Below are positions 43,660 to 52,824 of a stretch of DNA of 64,000 bases, one piece after another. How positions within the stretch are numbered: the stretch's first letter is position 1; every line of letters starts with the position of its first letter. The DNA is from Arthrobacter crystallopoietes. Lineage in GTDB: Bacteria; Actinomycetota; Actinomycetes; Actinomycetales; Micrococcaceae. The stretch is taken from contig NZ_CP018865.1 in NCBI RefSeq assembly GCF_002849715.1, positions 124,001-188,000 of the forward strand. The letters are read 5' to 3'. The position numbers were made by a program, and so were the translations under genes. Below the pieces are notes generated by a model. It worked only from the letters and a program-made list of their open reading frames with translations, had not been told where the DNA came from and searched no databases.

Positions 43660-43799
43660 GTCCGTCAAGGGGTGTTGAGCCAGGCGGACATGACTTCATA
43701 GGAGCCTGATTCGACCAGTCCCATTACCGTTTTGTCTGCCCACCTGGCCCGCGCCCTGTTCAATCAGCCATTGATCTCAACTGAGGGGCAACTTCCATC

Positions 43800-45038
43800 T
43801 TGGCCAGCGAAACAACGAAAGTCATCGCGGGTATCGACACCCACGCTGACACACACCATGTCGCCATCATCAACGAATACGGCAAGCCCCTCGCAGACAG
43901 GGAATTCCTGGCCGTGGGTTCCGGATACCGCAAGATCCTGGAATTCATCACCGGCTATGGCACTGTCTCGGCCGTAGGCGTCGAAGGGACAGGTACTTAT
44001 GGTGCGGAACTCACCAGGACCTTGCGTGGTGAAGGGTTGACCGTGCTGGAGGTGAACCGTCCGAACCGGGCCGCGCGCCGGCTGAAGGGCAAGTCCGATC
44101 CTTTGGACGCCTACCAAGCCGCTCAATCGGTGTTGGACGGCCGGAGCCAGTCGATCCCCAAGGCCAAGGATGGTCCCGTTGAATGCCTGCGGATCCTGCG
44201 CGCCGGGCGTGCATCTGCCCTGAAAGCCCGCACCGCGGCCATCAATCAGATCAAGGGCCTCCTCGTTTCAGCCCCGGACAAACTCCGTGCGAAATACCGG
44301 TCGCTCGGAACCCCTGCGATGATCACAGCGCTACAGCGCACCAGGCCTTCAGGCCACACAGCTGATCCAGAGTACGTGACCCTGCTGACGCTGAAAGCGT
44401 TGGCCGCCCGCTGCCAGTCTCTGGCAGCGGAAATCGCCGCCGCAGATGCCGCGCTCCAGGAAATCGTTGACACCTACGCGCCGATGCTCTGCGACCTGCC
44501 AGGGGTCGGAACGGAAGTGGCCAGCCAGCTGCTGGTCACAGTAGGAGACAACCCCGAACGTCTGGCGACGGAGGCACAATTTGCCTCCCTCGTAGGGGTT
44601 GCCCCCGTACCGGCATCATCAGGCAAAACCACCCGTCACCGGCTCAGCAGAGGCGGCGACCGCAACGCCAACCACGCCCTGTACCAAGTCGTCCTAGTCC
44701 GCATGGCCTCGTGCCCGCGAACCAAGGACTACGTCAACAAACGCACCAACGAAGGCAAGAGCAAACGAGAGATCATGCGCTGCCTCAAACGCTATGCGGC
44801 CCGGGAAATCTACCTCCAGATCACGAACCCCCAGCCAGCACCGAACAACACCGACCTGCGCCCCCTGCGCACCAAACTCGGAATCACCATCACAACGGCA
44901 GCCAGCCAGCTCGGCCAATGGCCCTCGATCATTTCCCGCCTTGAACGAGGCCTCGTCCGGAACGACACCCTGGCCACGCGCTACCGTCAATGGTTGGCCG
45001 AACAAACTGCAGAAATCCCCAGTCGAGTAACCGCGTAG
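43800..45038 (+). CDS. IS110-family transposase 3, with C-terminal HTH
   Basis: A 412-residue IS110 transposase of a different subgroup: VIAGIDTHADTHHVAIINEYG, KSDPLDAYQAAQ, LCDLPGVGTEVASQLLVTVG and FASLVGVAPVPASSGKT. The last 60 residues add an XRE-like helix-turn-helix (LGITITTAASQLGQWPSIIS), common in this actinobacterial subgroup. TTG at 43800 is the apparent start. Complete. Confidence 0.92.
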   Translation: MASETTKVIAGIDTHADTHHVAIINEYGKPLADREFLAVGSGYRKILEFITGYGTVSAVGVEGTGTYGAELTRTLRGEGLTVLEVNRPNRAARRLKGKSDPLDAYQAAQSVLDGRSQSIPKAKDGPVECLRILRAGRASALKARTAAINQIKGLLVSAPDKLRAKYRSLGTPAMITALQRTRPSGHTADPEYVTLLTLKALAARCQSLAAEIAAADAALQEIVDTYAPMLCDLPGVGTEVASQLLVTVGDNPERLATEAQFASLVGVAPVPASSGKTTRHRLSRGGDRNANHALYQVVLVRMASCPRTKDYVNKRTNEGKSKREIMRCLKRYAAREIYLQITNPQPAPNNTDLRPLRTKLGITITTAASQLGQWPSIISRLERGLVRNDTLATRYRQWLAEQTAEIPSRVTA

Positions 45039-45603
45039 CTAATCTTCGAGGCTGATCCTCGCCAGCCATCGCTCGGGCCAACCCCAACTAGGCAGTGTCA
45101 GTCACTTTTTAACAGAAACAATCACGAACAGCTCGCGATCCTAACGGTCTTTGCCTCGTTCCCGCCAGTAGTCGTCCCGCTGCATCCGCACGAACCATAC
45201 CGTGTACCGCTCCGGAAAATTTATGACTCACACTATCGATTGCGCCACTGGTAGAGGACCGTCTAAAAGACGAGGTCCAAGCATGAATCAAACTGCAATG
45301 TTCAATTTGACCTCTATAGGAGCATCGTCGTAGACACAACTGGTTCGGGCCCGGCGGAGCGCTGCGACAACGGGCCCGGACCTCAACAGCCGGCCGCACC
45401 AGCGGACGATCCGCTTCCCGGCGAGCCCCGCGAGCCTCATCACCAGCACCCCGGCGTTCACCCAGGGTTCCTGTCACGGCTTAGGTGGGCGCGCTCCCCA
45501 CGGCTCCCCCGCTAATGATCCTGGGCGGGATGGCGGTCCGCCACCGGCAACCACCAGGACAAGCCGTCCCGTTGCGGCGGACCGCCCGCGGTGACCGGCC
45601 CGA

Positions 45604-45771
45604 AACGAGACGCGGTGAGAGGTAGAGTTTCCGCTCATTGACGCTGAACTCGGTCACGTCCGTCACCCAATTCGGTTCTGCGCCAGTGCGTCGAACTCCC
45701 GGTTCCAGCAGATTGGACGCCACGACCCTTGGTCGCCCTGATAGGAGTTGTAGCGCTTCTTCCGCCGAACC
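45604..45771 (-). pseudogene. IS3-family transposase remnant
   Basis: About 56 codons read like the middle of an IS3 OrfB: NLLEPGVRRTGAEPNWVTDV followed by TEFSVNERKLYLSP, the first catalytic Asp region of the integrase domain. The flanks do not continue the protein. The rest of 45039-45600 shows no gene. Confidence 0.65.
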
Positions 45772-45804
45772 TTGCATCCCAGTCCAAGGAAACGCATAAG
45801 CTTC

Positions 45805-46075
45805 AGAACTGTCTTTCTTCGCGACGTTCCAGCCCAAGAAAGTGATTCGCTTTTTGTTCGTGCTTGGCCGTGTCTTGGACAAAACAGATCTGGTCGGCTT
45901 GGAGGCCGCCGGCGACCAGTTGGTCTTCCATTTGCTGGAGGCGTTTCATACCGGTTTCCCGGCGATGCCCCCGTTGGCCTTGGAGGGCGTACTCAGGGAC
46001 CACGCAGGGGCCTTTGAACCAGCGCCACGGCAGGATGACCAGCGCTGTGCAGGTGTATTCATCGATGGATATTGA
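45805..46075 (-). pseudogene. Unidentified gene remnant
   Basis: A minus-strand stretch with GC-rich third positions reads as plausible protein (LPWRWFKGPCVVPEYALQGQ; RETGMKRLQQMEDQLVAGGL). It has no start or complete context. It adjoins the IS3 remnant; possibly both are pieces of inserted DNA. Family not recognised. Confidence 0.35.
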
Positions 46076-46141
46076 AGCGCCGAAATCATCCGTTGACCGA
46101 GCGGTGTGCAGTCTAGGCGCAGCCACGTTGTGCACCGGGTC

Positions 46142-46168
46142 TTGCACATCGATATCCTCTTGTATACT
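46142..46168 (+). promoter_or_regulatory. GTATAC box 1 in the flavoprotein promoter
   Basis: TTGTATACTC contains GTATAC at 46162-46167, overlapping a -10 hexamer TATACT (46163-46168). TTGCAC at 46142-46147 could be the -35, with a short 15-bp spacer. GTATAC also overlaps promoter-like hexamers at 49165, 52810 and 62890. Confidence 0.45.
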
Positions 46169-46198
46169 CTCGTATTCAGAAAAACACAGGAGGATGCT

Positions 46199-47677
46199 AT
46201 GAGGACGCAGGAGTCTAAGGACACAGCTCAGGTTGTGGTAGTGGGAGGAGGCAACGCTGGCTTCACTGCGGCACATGCGGCAGCCGTGCGCGGCCGTGAG
46301 GTGATATTGCTCGAAAAAGCGGAAAAGGACATGGCTGGAGGCAACAGCTTCTACACCGCGGGGGCCACCCGGATTGTCCACGGCGGCCTGAAGGATCTGC
46401 AGGGGCTCATTGAGCCCGACGAGCGGCACCTGCGCACCGTCGTGCCCGCCTATAGTGCCGAGGAGTACGCCGCCGACCTGGAGAAAGTTACTCAGGGGCG
46501 CAATGACCCTGAACTGACCGAGGTCCTCATAGCCGAAAGCCAGTCCACGTTGCGATGGCTGAACAGTTTGGGTCTGAAATACCGCCTAATGTACGAACGC
46601 CAGGCCTATGAGCGCCCAGACGGCAGCTACCTCTTCTGGGGCGGGCTTCACGTAGGCAACGTCGGCGGTGGTGAAGGCCTGATTGAAGACCACGTCCGCG
46701 TAGCCGGTGAACTCGGCATTGACGTTCGATACGGCCATAGCGCCAAGCGGTTGCTCGTCCAGGAAGGCCGCGTTAGCGGCATCATCGTCGACACGCCCGA
46801 GGGCGAAAAGACGATTTTAGCGGAGTCCGTTGTGCTCACCGCCGGTGGATTCGAGGCGAACCCCGAATGGCGGCAGAAGCACCTCGGCGAGGGTTGGGAA
46901 AACGCCAAAGTCCGCGGCACCCCCTACAACACCGGTGACATGATTGCGGCTGCCCTAGAGATCGGCGCGACCCCCGGCGGGGACTGGAGCACCTGCCACA
47001 GTGTCCAATGGGACGCATTCACTGACCAGAACGAAAGCAACCGTGAACTGACCAACCGCCTCACCCGACAGAGTTACCCGCTGGGAATTATAGTCAACAC
47101 CGAGGGCCGGCGTTTCCTGGACGAAGGGGCGGACTTCCGTAATTACACCTATGCCAAGTACGGCAAGGAAATCCTCAAACAGCCCGGCTCCATTGCCTAT
47201 CAGATTTTCGATTCGGCGCTGCGCCTGCTGCTGCGTACCGAAGAATATGACATGCCCGGCATCTCTGTGGAGATTGCGGACACTCTGGAAGAACTGGCGG
47301 TGAAGATCGGAGTCGACCCTGAGAACCTGGAGAAGACTGTCACCGATTTCAATACGTCGATCGATCGTAGCAATCCCTTTGACCCGACCATCAAGGACGG
47401 CCGGGTCGCGAACACCGAACCCGTCAAAAGCAATTGGTCTGCGCCGATTGAAACGGGGCCGTTCTATGCATATGGCGTAACCTGCGGCATAACGTTTACA
47501 TTTGGTGGGGTCAAAACGGACACTTACGGACGTGTACTCAACGCAGAAGGCGGGCACATCCAAGGGCTCTTCGCCGCCGGAGAAATGCTCGGAGGGCTCT
47601 TCAGCGACAACTATCCGGGGGGAACAGGGTTGGCCGCCGGCTGTGTGTTCGGGCGCCGGGCCGGCAGCTTGGCCTGA
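46199..47677 (+). CDS. FAD-dependent dehydrogenase, tricarballylate dehydrogenase-like
   Basis: A 492-residue flavoprotein of the fumarate reductase/succinate dehydrogenase family. The N-terminal FAD motif is VVVVGGGNAGFTAAHAAAVRG, followed by KDMAGGNSFYTAGATR. The C-terminal motifs include GVTCGITFTFGGVKTDTYGR and GLFAAGEMLGGLFSDNYPGGT. Segments such as DWSTCHSVQWDAF recall FAD-dependent tricarballylate dehydrogenase (TcuA). ATG 46199 follows AGGAGG. It is alone between decayed DNA and the small gene at 47826; it may desaturate a carboxylic acid intermediate. Confidence 0.88.
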   Translation: MRTQESKDTAQVVVVGGGNAGFTAAHAAAVRGREVILLEKAEKDMAGGNSFYTAGATRIVHGGLKDLQGLIEPDERHLRTVVPAYSAEEYAADLEKVTQGRNDPELTEVLIAESQSTLRWLNSLGLKYRLMYERQAYERPDGSYLFWGGLHVGNVGGGEGLIEDHVRVAGELGIDVRYGHSAKRLLVQEGRVSGIIVDTPEGEKTILAESVVLTAGGFEANPEWRQKHLGEGWENAKVRGTPYNTGDMIAAALEIGATPGGDWSTCHSVQWDAFTDQNESNRELTNRLTRQSYPLGIIVNTEGRRFLDEGADFRNYTYAKYGKEILKQPGSIAYQIFDSALRLLLRTEEYDMPGISVEIADTLEELAVKIGVDPENLEKTVTDFNTSIDRSNPFDPTIKDGRVANTEPVKSNWSAPIETGPFYAYGVTCGITFTFGGVKTDTYGRVLNAEGGHIQGLFAAGEMLGGLFSDNYPGGTGLAAGCVFGRRAGSLA

Positions 47678-47825
47678 ACCACGCGGAGCCATTGGTGGTT
47701 GCCGGGAAACCGACGGACAATGCTCTTGTCCCCCTTTCTGTTAGACCAGATCCTGACCTGCTTCTGGGTGCACGCTTCCATACCGGACGGCGTGCAGAAA
47801 ACAATCTCACGCGAGAAGAGGCTCC

Positions 47826-48068
47826 ATGACATCCTCCGATACGGTCGAAGCTGTGGGGGGCGAGTGTATGGATGACGGACCCAACCATGGATTCGGGCTG
47901 CTCCCCGGAGAATTTGTTGAAGCCAAAAGCAGAAGCGGACTTAGCTTCCGTGGCCTGGTCGATGACATTGCTCCTGAATCCGGGGTGATCTGGATCTTTG
48001 AAGACCCCCTCGGAACTCGCAGAATGCTGGACCTGGGCGAATACAGTGTTAGTCCGCTGCCGTCCTAG
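47826..48068 (+). CDS. SH3-like small protein (paralog C)
   Basis: An 80-residue protein with LLPGEFVEAKSRSG, LVDDIAPESGVIWIFEDP and LGTRRMLDLGEYSV. It is closest to paralog A at 1-179 and also aligns with paralog B. The first 25 residues form a variable acidic tail. It follows the flavoprotein gene by 148 bases. Function unknown. Confidence 0.75.
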   Translation: MTSSDTVEAVGGECMDDGPNHGFGLLPGEFVEAKSRSGLSFRGLVDDIAPESGVIWIFEDPLGTRRMLDLGEYSVSPLPS

Positions 48069-48636
48069 ATACTAGAAGCGCGCTTGTGGTCGTGGATCGC
48101 GAGCTGCAGGAAATGGGAGAGCACTGCTCTTCACCACGGTCCAGCTAGCGGCGGTTCCTGACGTACGCAGTGGCCGGACATGTCAGTCCCCCGCTCCTGC
48201 CGCCGGACTTACCCAAAGCTTTGCTTCGCTGATCACCGGATGTTTGTTCACGGCCGTGTCGTCTCGCACAGGCCCCTCGGCTGCCACTAAGGCGGCCGTC
48301 GATCCTGCCGAGCGGGAATTCACCGGCGCTGGAAGAGTGGACCGCCTTTTGTGACGGCGACTGCCAGGGCAACGGGAGTCCGAATCCGCCACAGCTGGCA
48401 GCACGGCAACGGAAGTTCAATCTCGACCCCTGTGCGACCGGGTGTTGGTACTGCCGCTGACGACATAGCCGCCCATTGGGAAATTGAGAATGGCGGCAGG
48501 ATCACCGGCGCCGTAAAATCCGGTGGCAGCACCCGGTGGGTGACACGGGGCAGCGGCACCATATCCTCTCACCAACATGAGGGAAGGGGCGGGGCTGCCA
48601 GGAGCTGTGCACCTGCTGCCGGTGTTCGCTGGTGTT
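48069..48636. other. No supported gene
   Basis: Open stretches on both strands are Pro/Arg/Ser-rich and lack motifs or ribosome-binding sites. I see no gene between the small protein and moaE. Confidence 0.5.
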
Positions 48637-49068
48637 CTATGACTCGGCACCGGCCCATTCGACGCTGCCGTCTTTGAAAAACTGCACCTTCCAAATGGGC
48701 ACACGCTCCTTAATGGTGTCGACCAGCTCGGAGCAGGCGGTGAATGCCTCATTGCGGTGTGCTGCCGCGGCCGAGACGACCAGGGCCATATCGCCGATTC
48801 CGAGCAGACCGATGCGGTGGCCCGCCCACAGCCGGACGCCGCTATGACGGGCCGCTATCTCTGCAGCGACCTCTTCCATGGTTTGCTGGGCGACAGGATG
48901 GGCGCTGTATTCCAGTTCCTGGACGTCCTTGCCGCCGTCGTGATTCCGAACAACCCCGCTGAAGGAAACGACCGCACCACAGTCGATCGACCGCACTGCG
49001 GCCAAAGCCGGTTCCAGGCTCAGCGGCGCACTGGTGACGGCTGCATTCAAGACAACGCTGGTGATCAT
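48637..49068 (-). CDS. moaE: Molybdopterin synthase large subunit MoaE
   Basis: A 143-residue MoaE. Motifs: GAVVSFSGVVRNHDGG, LEYSAHPVAQQTMEEVAAEI and the C-terminal KERVPIWKVQFFKDG with the catalytic lysines. ATG 49068 is preceded by GAAAGGAA; an ATG 24 bases upstream lacks one. With MoaD it puts the dithiolene sulfurs on cyclic pyranopterin monophosphate. It is divergent from moaA across the GTATAC-containing region. Confidence 0.92.
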   Translation of the reverse strand: MITSVVLNAAVTSAPLSLEPALAAVRSIDCGAVVSFSGVVRNHDGGKDVQELEYSAHPVAQQTMEEVAAEIAARHSGVRLWAGHRIGLLGIGDMALVVSAAAAHRNEAFTACSELVDTIKERVPIWKVQFFKDGSVEWAGAES

Positions 49069-49159
49069 TGGGTTCCTTTCAATCTCGGACATTGCCGGAG
49101 CATACGGGCATCACCGAATGCGGGAAGTGCAGCCTGATTTCTGCAACGGGTCCAACCCC

Positions 49160-49200
49160 TATTCGTATACTAATGTATTCGAATGTCTTAGAGTGTATAT
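49160..49200. promoter_or_regulatory. GTATAC box 2 between moaE and moaA
   Basis: TCGTATACTA contains GTATAC at 49165-49170 (-10-like TATACT), followed by an AT-rich segment with ATTCGAAT and TGTATATA directly before the moaA ATG. No Shine-Dalgarno is visible before moaA, so initiation may be leaderless or weak. Confidence 0.4.
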
Positions 49201-50322
49201 ATGAAAACGTTTCTCGGCCTGCCCGCGCTGCAATCCCTTCGTCTGGGCGGGGCCGGCGCTTCAACGACAGATGCCCTCTCCGGCGCCCTGGGCCTCGCGG
49301 ACCGTTACGGTAGGCGAGCAACCGACTTGCGCCTGTCGCTGACCGACAAATGCAATCTGCGCTGCACCTACTGCATGCCGGCCGGGGGACTCGAATGGCT
49401 CAGCAGGCAGCAACTGATGTCCGCCAGTGAAATTGCCCGTCTTGTACGCATAGGGGTGGAACAGCTAGGAATCCGGGAACTGCGGTTGACTGGAGGGGAG
49501 CCTCTGGTGCGCCCGGATTTGGTCGAGATTGTTGGAACAATCCGCACCAATCATCCGAAGCTTCCGATATCGCTCACTACCAACGGGTTGGGTTTGGACA
49601 AGAAGGCACGGGCGCTAAAGGACGCCGGCCTGACCCGTATCAACGTCTCGCTTGATTCACTCCACCGGGACACCTTTGCCCAGCTGACCCGCCGCCCGCT
49701 CCTGGACCGGGTGCTGGCGGGCATCGAAGAGGCTGGTCGAGTAGGACTGGAGCCGGTTAAGGTCAACTCCGTCCTGATGCGTGGAATCAATGACGGGGAG
49801 GCTTCCCGCTTGCTGGACTGGGCATTGACCAACGGGTTTGAGCTGCGCTTTATCGAGCAGATGCCTTTGGACGCTGATCACAGCTGGACCAGAGAGGATA
49901 TGATAACCGCGGCTGAGATCCGGGGACTGCTGGAACGTGATTTCGTCCTTACGCCGGATCCGGGACGGCGCGACGGCGCGCCGGCCGAGCGTTGGAAAGT
50001 GCGCAGGCGCCAATCAGATGGAACAGCGGATGGCCGGATAGCCGGCAGCGTCGGAATTATCGCATCCGTCACGGAACCATTTTGTGCCGACTGCCGTCGG
50101 ACTCGCGTTACCGCCGAAGGCAGGGTGCGCAGCTGTCTCTTCTCCCACGAGGAATCGGACTTGTTGCAGCTCCTTCGTTCAGGCGCAGATGACGCGGCAG
50201 TAGCGTGGCGCTGGCAGGAAGCGATGTGGGGCAAGCCAAAAGCCCATGGAATGGATCACACGGGGCTGGACGCCCCGGAGTATGTACAGCCGCAACGCAC
50301 AATGAGCGCCATCGGGGGCTGA
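49201..50322 (+). CDS. moaA: GTP 3',8-cyclase MoaA
   Basis: A 373-residue radical SAM enzyme, first step of molybdenum cofactor synthesis. The N-terminal 4Fe-4S motif is KCNLRCTYCMPAGG; LRLTGGEPLVRPD follows. The C-terminal cluster motif is FCADCRRTRVTAEGRVRSCL, and the required C-terminal Gly-Gly is present (SAIGG). moaC and moeA are not in the window and must be provided elsewhere. Confidence 0.95.
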   Translation: MKTFLGLPALQSLRLGGAGASTTDALSGALGLADRYGRRATDLRLSLTDKCNLRCTYCMPAGGLEWLSRQQLMSASEIARLVRIGVEQLGIRELRLTGGEPLVRPDLVEIVGTIRTNHPKLPISLTTNGLGLDKKARALKDAGLTRINVSLDSLHRDTFAQLTRRPLLDRVLAGIEEAGRVGLEPVKVNSVLMRGINDGEASRLLDWALTNGFELRFIEQMPLDADHSWTREDMITAAEIRGLLERDFVLTPDPGRRDGAPAERWKVRRRQSDGTADGRIAGSVGIIASVTEPFCADCRRTRVTAEGRVRSCLFSHEESDLLQLLRSGADDAAVAWRWQEAMWGKPKAHGMDHTGLDAPEYVQPQRTMSAIGG

Positions 50323-50362
50323 GAACCCCCGACCAGGCAACAACAAACACTGAACAGATGGG

Positions 50363-50635
50363 ATGCCAATGCTGATCCGATATTTCGCAGCCGCGCAGGC
50401 AGCAGTCGGCGTCGGGCAGGAAACGCTGGAGTTTCCGGACGGGTCCACCCTCACCGATGTAATTAACCGTCTTACGGAGTTGTACCCTGCGGCCAAAGCG
50501 GGCGGCCGACCATCCCTGGCTAACATCGTCGCCAGGAGCAGTTTCCTGCGTAATGAAGTAGCCTTGCGTGACTTCCACATGCCCTTGCACCCCACGGACG
50601 TCATCGATATCCTCCCGCCCTTCGCAGGTGGATAG
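50363..50635 (+). CDS. moaD: Molybdopterin synthase sulfur carrier MoaD
   Basis: A 90-residue ubiquitin-like protein (LIRYFAAAQAAVGVGQETLE; LHPTDVIDILPPFAGG) ending in the Gly-Gly that is activated and thiocarboxylated. ATG at 50363 or 50369 is possible. It follows moaA by 40 bases and is probably co-transcribed. Confidence 0.92.
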   Translation: MPMLIRYFAAAQAAVGVGQETLEFPDGSTLTDVINRLTELYPAAKAGGRPSLANIVARSSFLRNEVALRDFHMPLHPTDVIDILPPFAGG

Positions 50636-50658
50636 CGGGAGATAGGCCCCGGGCTCTG

Positions 50659-51249
50659 CTAAGGGAGGAGGTCCTTGAGTCCGCGCAGGTCCTCCGGTGT
50701 ATCGACGTCCAACCCCGATCCAAGGTCGCTGCAGTCGACATAGTCGACCACGGAAGGGTGCCGAAGCATGAATGCTCTCGCTCCTGAATCGCCTGCTGCG
50801 GTGGCTGCTGCTTTACGCGCCAAGGCGGCGTCTAACAGCACAGGGTGTCCGGGGTTTCCTGCATAGAGGGGCACCGTGATTCGCCCCGGCCCGTGGTCGC
50901 CGCGGAGACGGGCAATAATTTCCTTCGAGACGTCCGGCTGATCCACGACAGAGACAAGGATGTCAGCCTCCCCGAGGATGGAGGCCGCGATGCCGACGCG
51001 AAATGAACTCGCCATGCCGCTGGCCCACTGCGGATTGACGACAACCCGCATGTCCGCCAGGTGCGCAGTGCGCTGCACCTCATCGGCCTCGCACCCCAGA
51101 ACCACGGAAACGGGCGAACAGCCAGCTTCCTGCAGCGTGCGGCCGAGCCGGTCAATAAAATACTCATTCCGATAGCGCAGCAGGGCCTTGGGTCCCGCCG
51201 CCATGCGGCGGCCAGCACCCGCGGCAAGTATTAGCCCGGCCAGTCCCAT
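50659..51249 (-). CDS. mocA: MocA-like molybdenum cofactor cytidylyltransferase
   Basis: A 196-residue NTP transferase of the MobA/MocA type. The signature is LILAAGAGRRMAAGPKALL and the metal-binding part is ILVSVVDQPDVS. MocA makes the cytosine dinucleotide form used by xanthine-dehydrogenase-family hydroxylases; MobA makes the guanine form. The neighbourhood (hydroxylase genes at 56-60 kb) favours MocA. GGGAGG precedes ATG 51249. Confidence 0.85.
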   Translation of the reverse strand: MGLAGLILAAGAGRRMAAGPKALLRYRNEYFIDRLGRTLQEAGCSPVSVVLGCEADEVQRTAHLADMRVVVNPQWASGMASSFRVGIAASILGEADILVSVVDQPDVSKEIIARLRGDHGPGRITVPLYAGNPGHPVLLDAALARKAAATAAGDSGARAFMLRHPSVVDYVDCSDLGSGLDVDTPEDLRGLKDLLP

Positions 51250-51480
51250 AAGTCCTCCCGCCAGTTAGAACCTGCGGGGGCTCCGGAAACGTTCCGTAGG
51301 CCTGCAGCCGTTCATCAGGTGTGTTCCTTTATCCATGCTTTGCCAGCCTATCCGCACGTCTCCGGCCTCCGCCCACAATAAGTACGCTACTGCCCCACCA
51401 CCACGCGGGGCATGGGCCGTACACGACGGCAGTAAAGGCAGGCGCGGCCCGCGCCGCACGCCTCTGCGGACGGGCCGCGC

Positions 51481-52170
51481 CTAACTCGGCGTGCCCCGGG
51501 TCCAGAGCTTGAGGCGGATGTCCCGGGACTCGGTGAAATGCTCGGTAGCGAGGCTCGCAGCCAGATCACCGTTGCGCGACTCGATCGCCTCTACAAGAGC
51601 CGTATGCTGCTCGTTGGCGCGTCCCCAACGCCCGGGGAAGGACAGGGTGGTCGCAGGATACCTGCCCAGATGCAGGCTGAGCCGGTCAAGCAGATCCACC
51701 AGTGAACGGTTATGGCTCGCGCGCCAGATGGCACGGTGGAAACTGTCGTTTGCCGCCGCCATGGCTTCCAGGTCTCCGGTCTCCATCGTCTTCATACGAT
51801 CTGCCAGTTCGTGCATTTGCAGCAGATCGTGGAAGCTGCGCCGTTCTGATGCCACCCGTGCCGCGCTTGCTTCAAGAACAATGCGGGTCTCGTACAGGTC
51901 GAGCACGTCCTCCGGACTGTCATCACGCACGACCAAGCCACGGTCTGTGCGAACCACGATCCCGTCCTGCTCCAAGCGCGTCAACGCCTCCCGGATCGGC
52001 GTACGACTGACCTCACACCACTCCGCCAGGGCAGACTCGACCAGCGAGTCCCCCGGCTTGAATTCGCCCACAACAATGGCCTGCTTGATACGTTCGTACG
52101 CACCACGGCGACGATCGGCACTAAAAGAGCGGCCGACGCGTTCTGCAGCCGCCTGCTTCCTGTTTGCCAT
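51481..52170 (-). CDS. GntR/FCD-family regulator of cluster 3
   Basis: A 229-residue regulator with an N-terminal winged helix (AYERIKQAIVVGEFKPGDSL; EVSRTPIREALTRLEQDGIV) and a C-terminal FCD domain (LYETRIVLEASAARVASER; NDSFHRAIWRAS, with the metal-binding histidines). ATG 52170 follows GGAGG by 8 bases; an ATG 15 bases upstream lacks a site. It is divergent from the thioesterase and importer genes. The GTATAC boxes in nearby promoters are candidate sites. Confidence 0.9.
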   Translation of the reverse strand: MANRKQAAAERVGRSFSADRRRGAYERIKQAIVVGEFKPGDSLVESALAEWCEVSRTPIREALTRLEQDGIVVRTDRGLVVRDDSPEDVLDLYETRIVLEASAARVASERRSFHDLLQMHELADRMKTMETGDLEAMAAANDSFHRAIWRASHNRSLVDLLDRLSLHLGRYPATTLSFPGRWGRANEQHTALVEAIESRNGDLAASLATEHFTESRDIRLKLWTRGTPS

Positions 52171-52275
52171 GAGTGAGACCTCCACCTGCGCGGCTAGCGT
52201 CGAATTACTTTCTGACAGTGACTTTTACAGAATCACGGCCTACCCCCATGCACAATAGCTGCGCACATTTCAGTG

Positions 52276-52305
52276 TACCCTAGTATGCATGATTATGCAT
52301 TCCAA
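52276..52305. promoter_or_regulatory. Inverted repeat before the thioesterase gene
   Basis: ATGCAT-GATT-ATGCAT (within 52280-52303) is an exact inverted repeat in the GntR/thioesterase intergenic region, preceded by AGT. It is a possible operator for the divergent pair. Confidence 0.4.
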
Positions 52306-52317
52306 GGAACTGCATCC

Positions 52318-52725
52318 ATGATGCCGGAAACCTCCGCACTCAACGCGCTTGAAGCCCAAGGCATCACGTTGATCAGGGCAAGCAACGGATCCGCGGATGC
52401 CGAAATGACGGTGAGGCCCGAGAGCCTCAACCAGCAGGGAAGCGTCCAGGGCGGCATATACGCAGTGTTTGCCGATGCCGTCGCCGGTTGGGCAACCGAA
52501 TCGGCTCTGGGTGCGCCCCGCTACGTAACCGTGGACTTCTCCTGCAACCTGACAGGCACTGCGCGCGCAGGGGACCTGCTGCGGGGGCGGGCCTCACTTG
52601 TACATCAAGGTCGACGAACGGTGGTGCAGAACGTCGAAGTTGACCGGATCCGGACAGCGTCCGAACCGCGCCGAATCGCCTGGTTTACGTGCACCCAGCT
52701 GGTCCTCGAGGCCGAACCGGAATAG
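52318..52725 (+). CDS. PaaI-type hotdog thioesterase
   Basis: A 135-residue hotdog-fold protein (LNQQGSVQGGIYAVFADAVAG with the helix that carries the catalytic acid; RYVTVDFSCNLTGTARAGDL). ATG 52318 is chosen because AAGGA lies 9 bases upstream. Family members hydrolyse acyl- or aroyl-CoA esters, which fits the acyl-CoA ligase at the end of the cluster. Confidence 0.85.
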   Translation: MMPETSALNALEAQGITLIRASNGSADAEMTVRPESLNQQGSVQGGIYAVFADAVAGWATESALGAPRYVTVDFSCNLTGTARAGDLLRGRASLVHQGRRTVVQNVEVDRIRTASEPRRIAWFTCTQLVLEAEPE

Positions 52726-52788
52726 GTCCCGACTTTGTTTCCGGAACGTTAAAATTCCCGCACGACACATTAATTTCCCAAAAACCCT

Positions 52789-52816
52789 TGCATCCCCCTG
52801 TGTGCATCCGTATACA
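52789..52816 (+). promoter_or_regulatory. Promoter with GTATAC box 3, leaderless start
   Basis: TTGCAT (52789-52794), a 17-bp spacer and TATACA (52811-52816) form a good promoter. The predicted transcription start is about 7-9 bases further on, at or next to the ATG at 52825, so the mRNA should be leaderless. GTATAC is at 52810-52815, over the -10. Confidence 0.55.
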
Positions 52817-52824
52817 GTAGCGGA

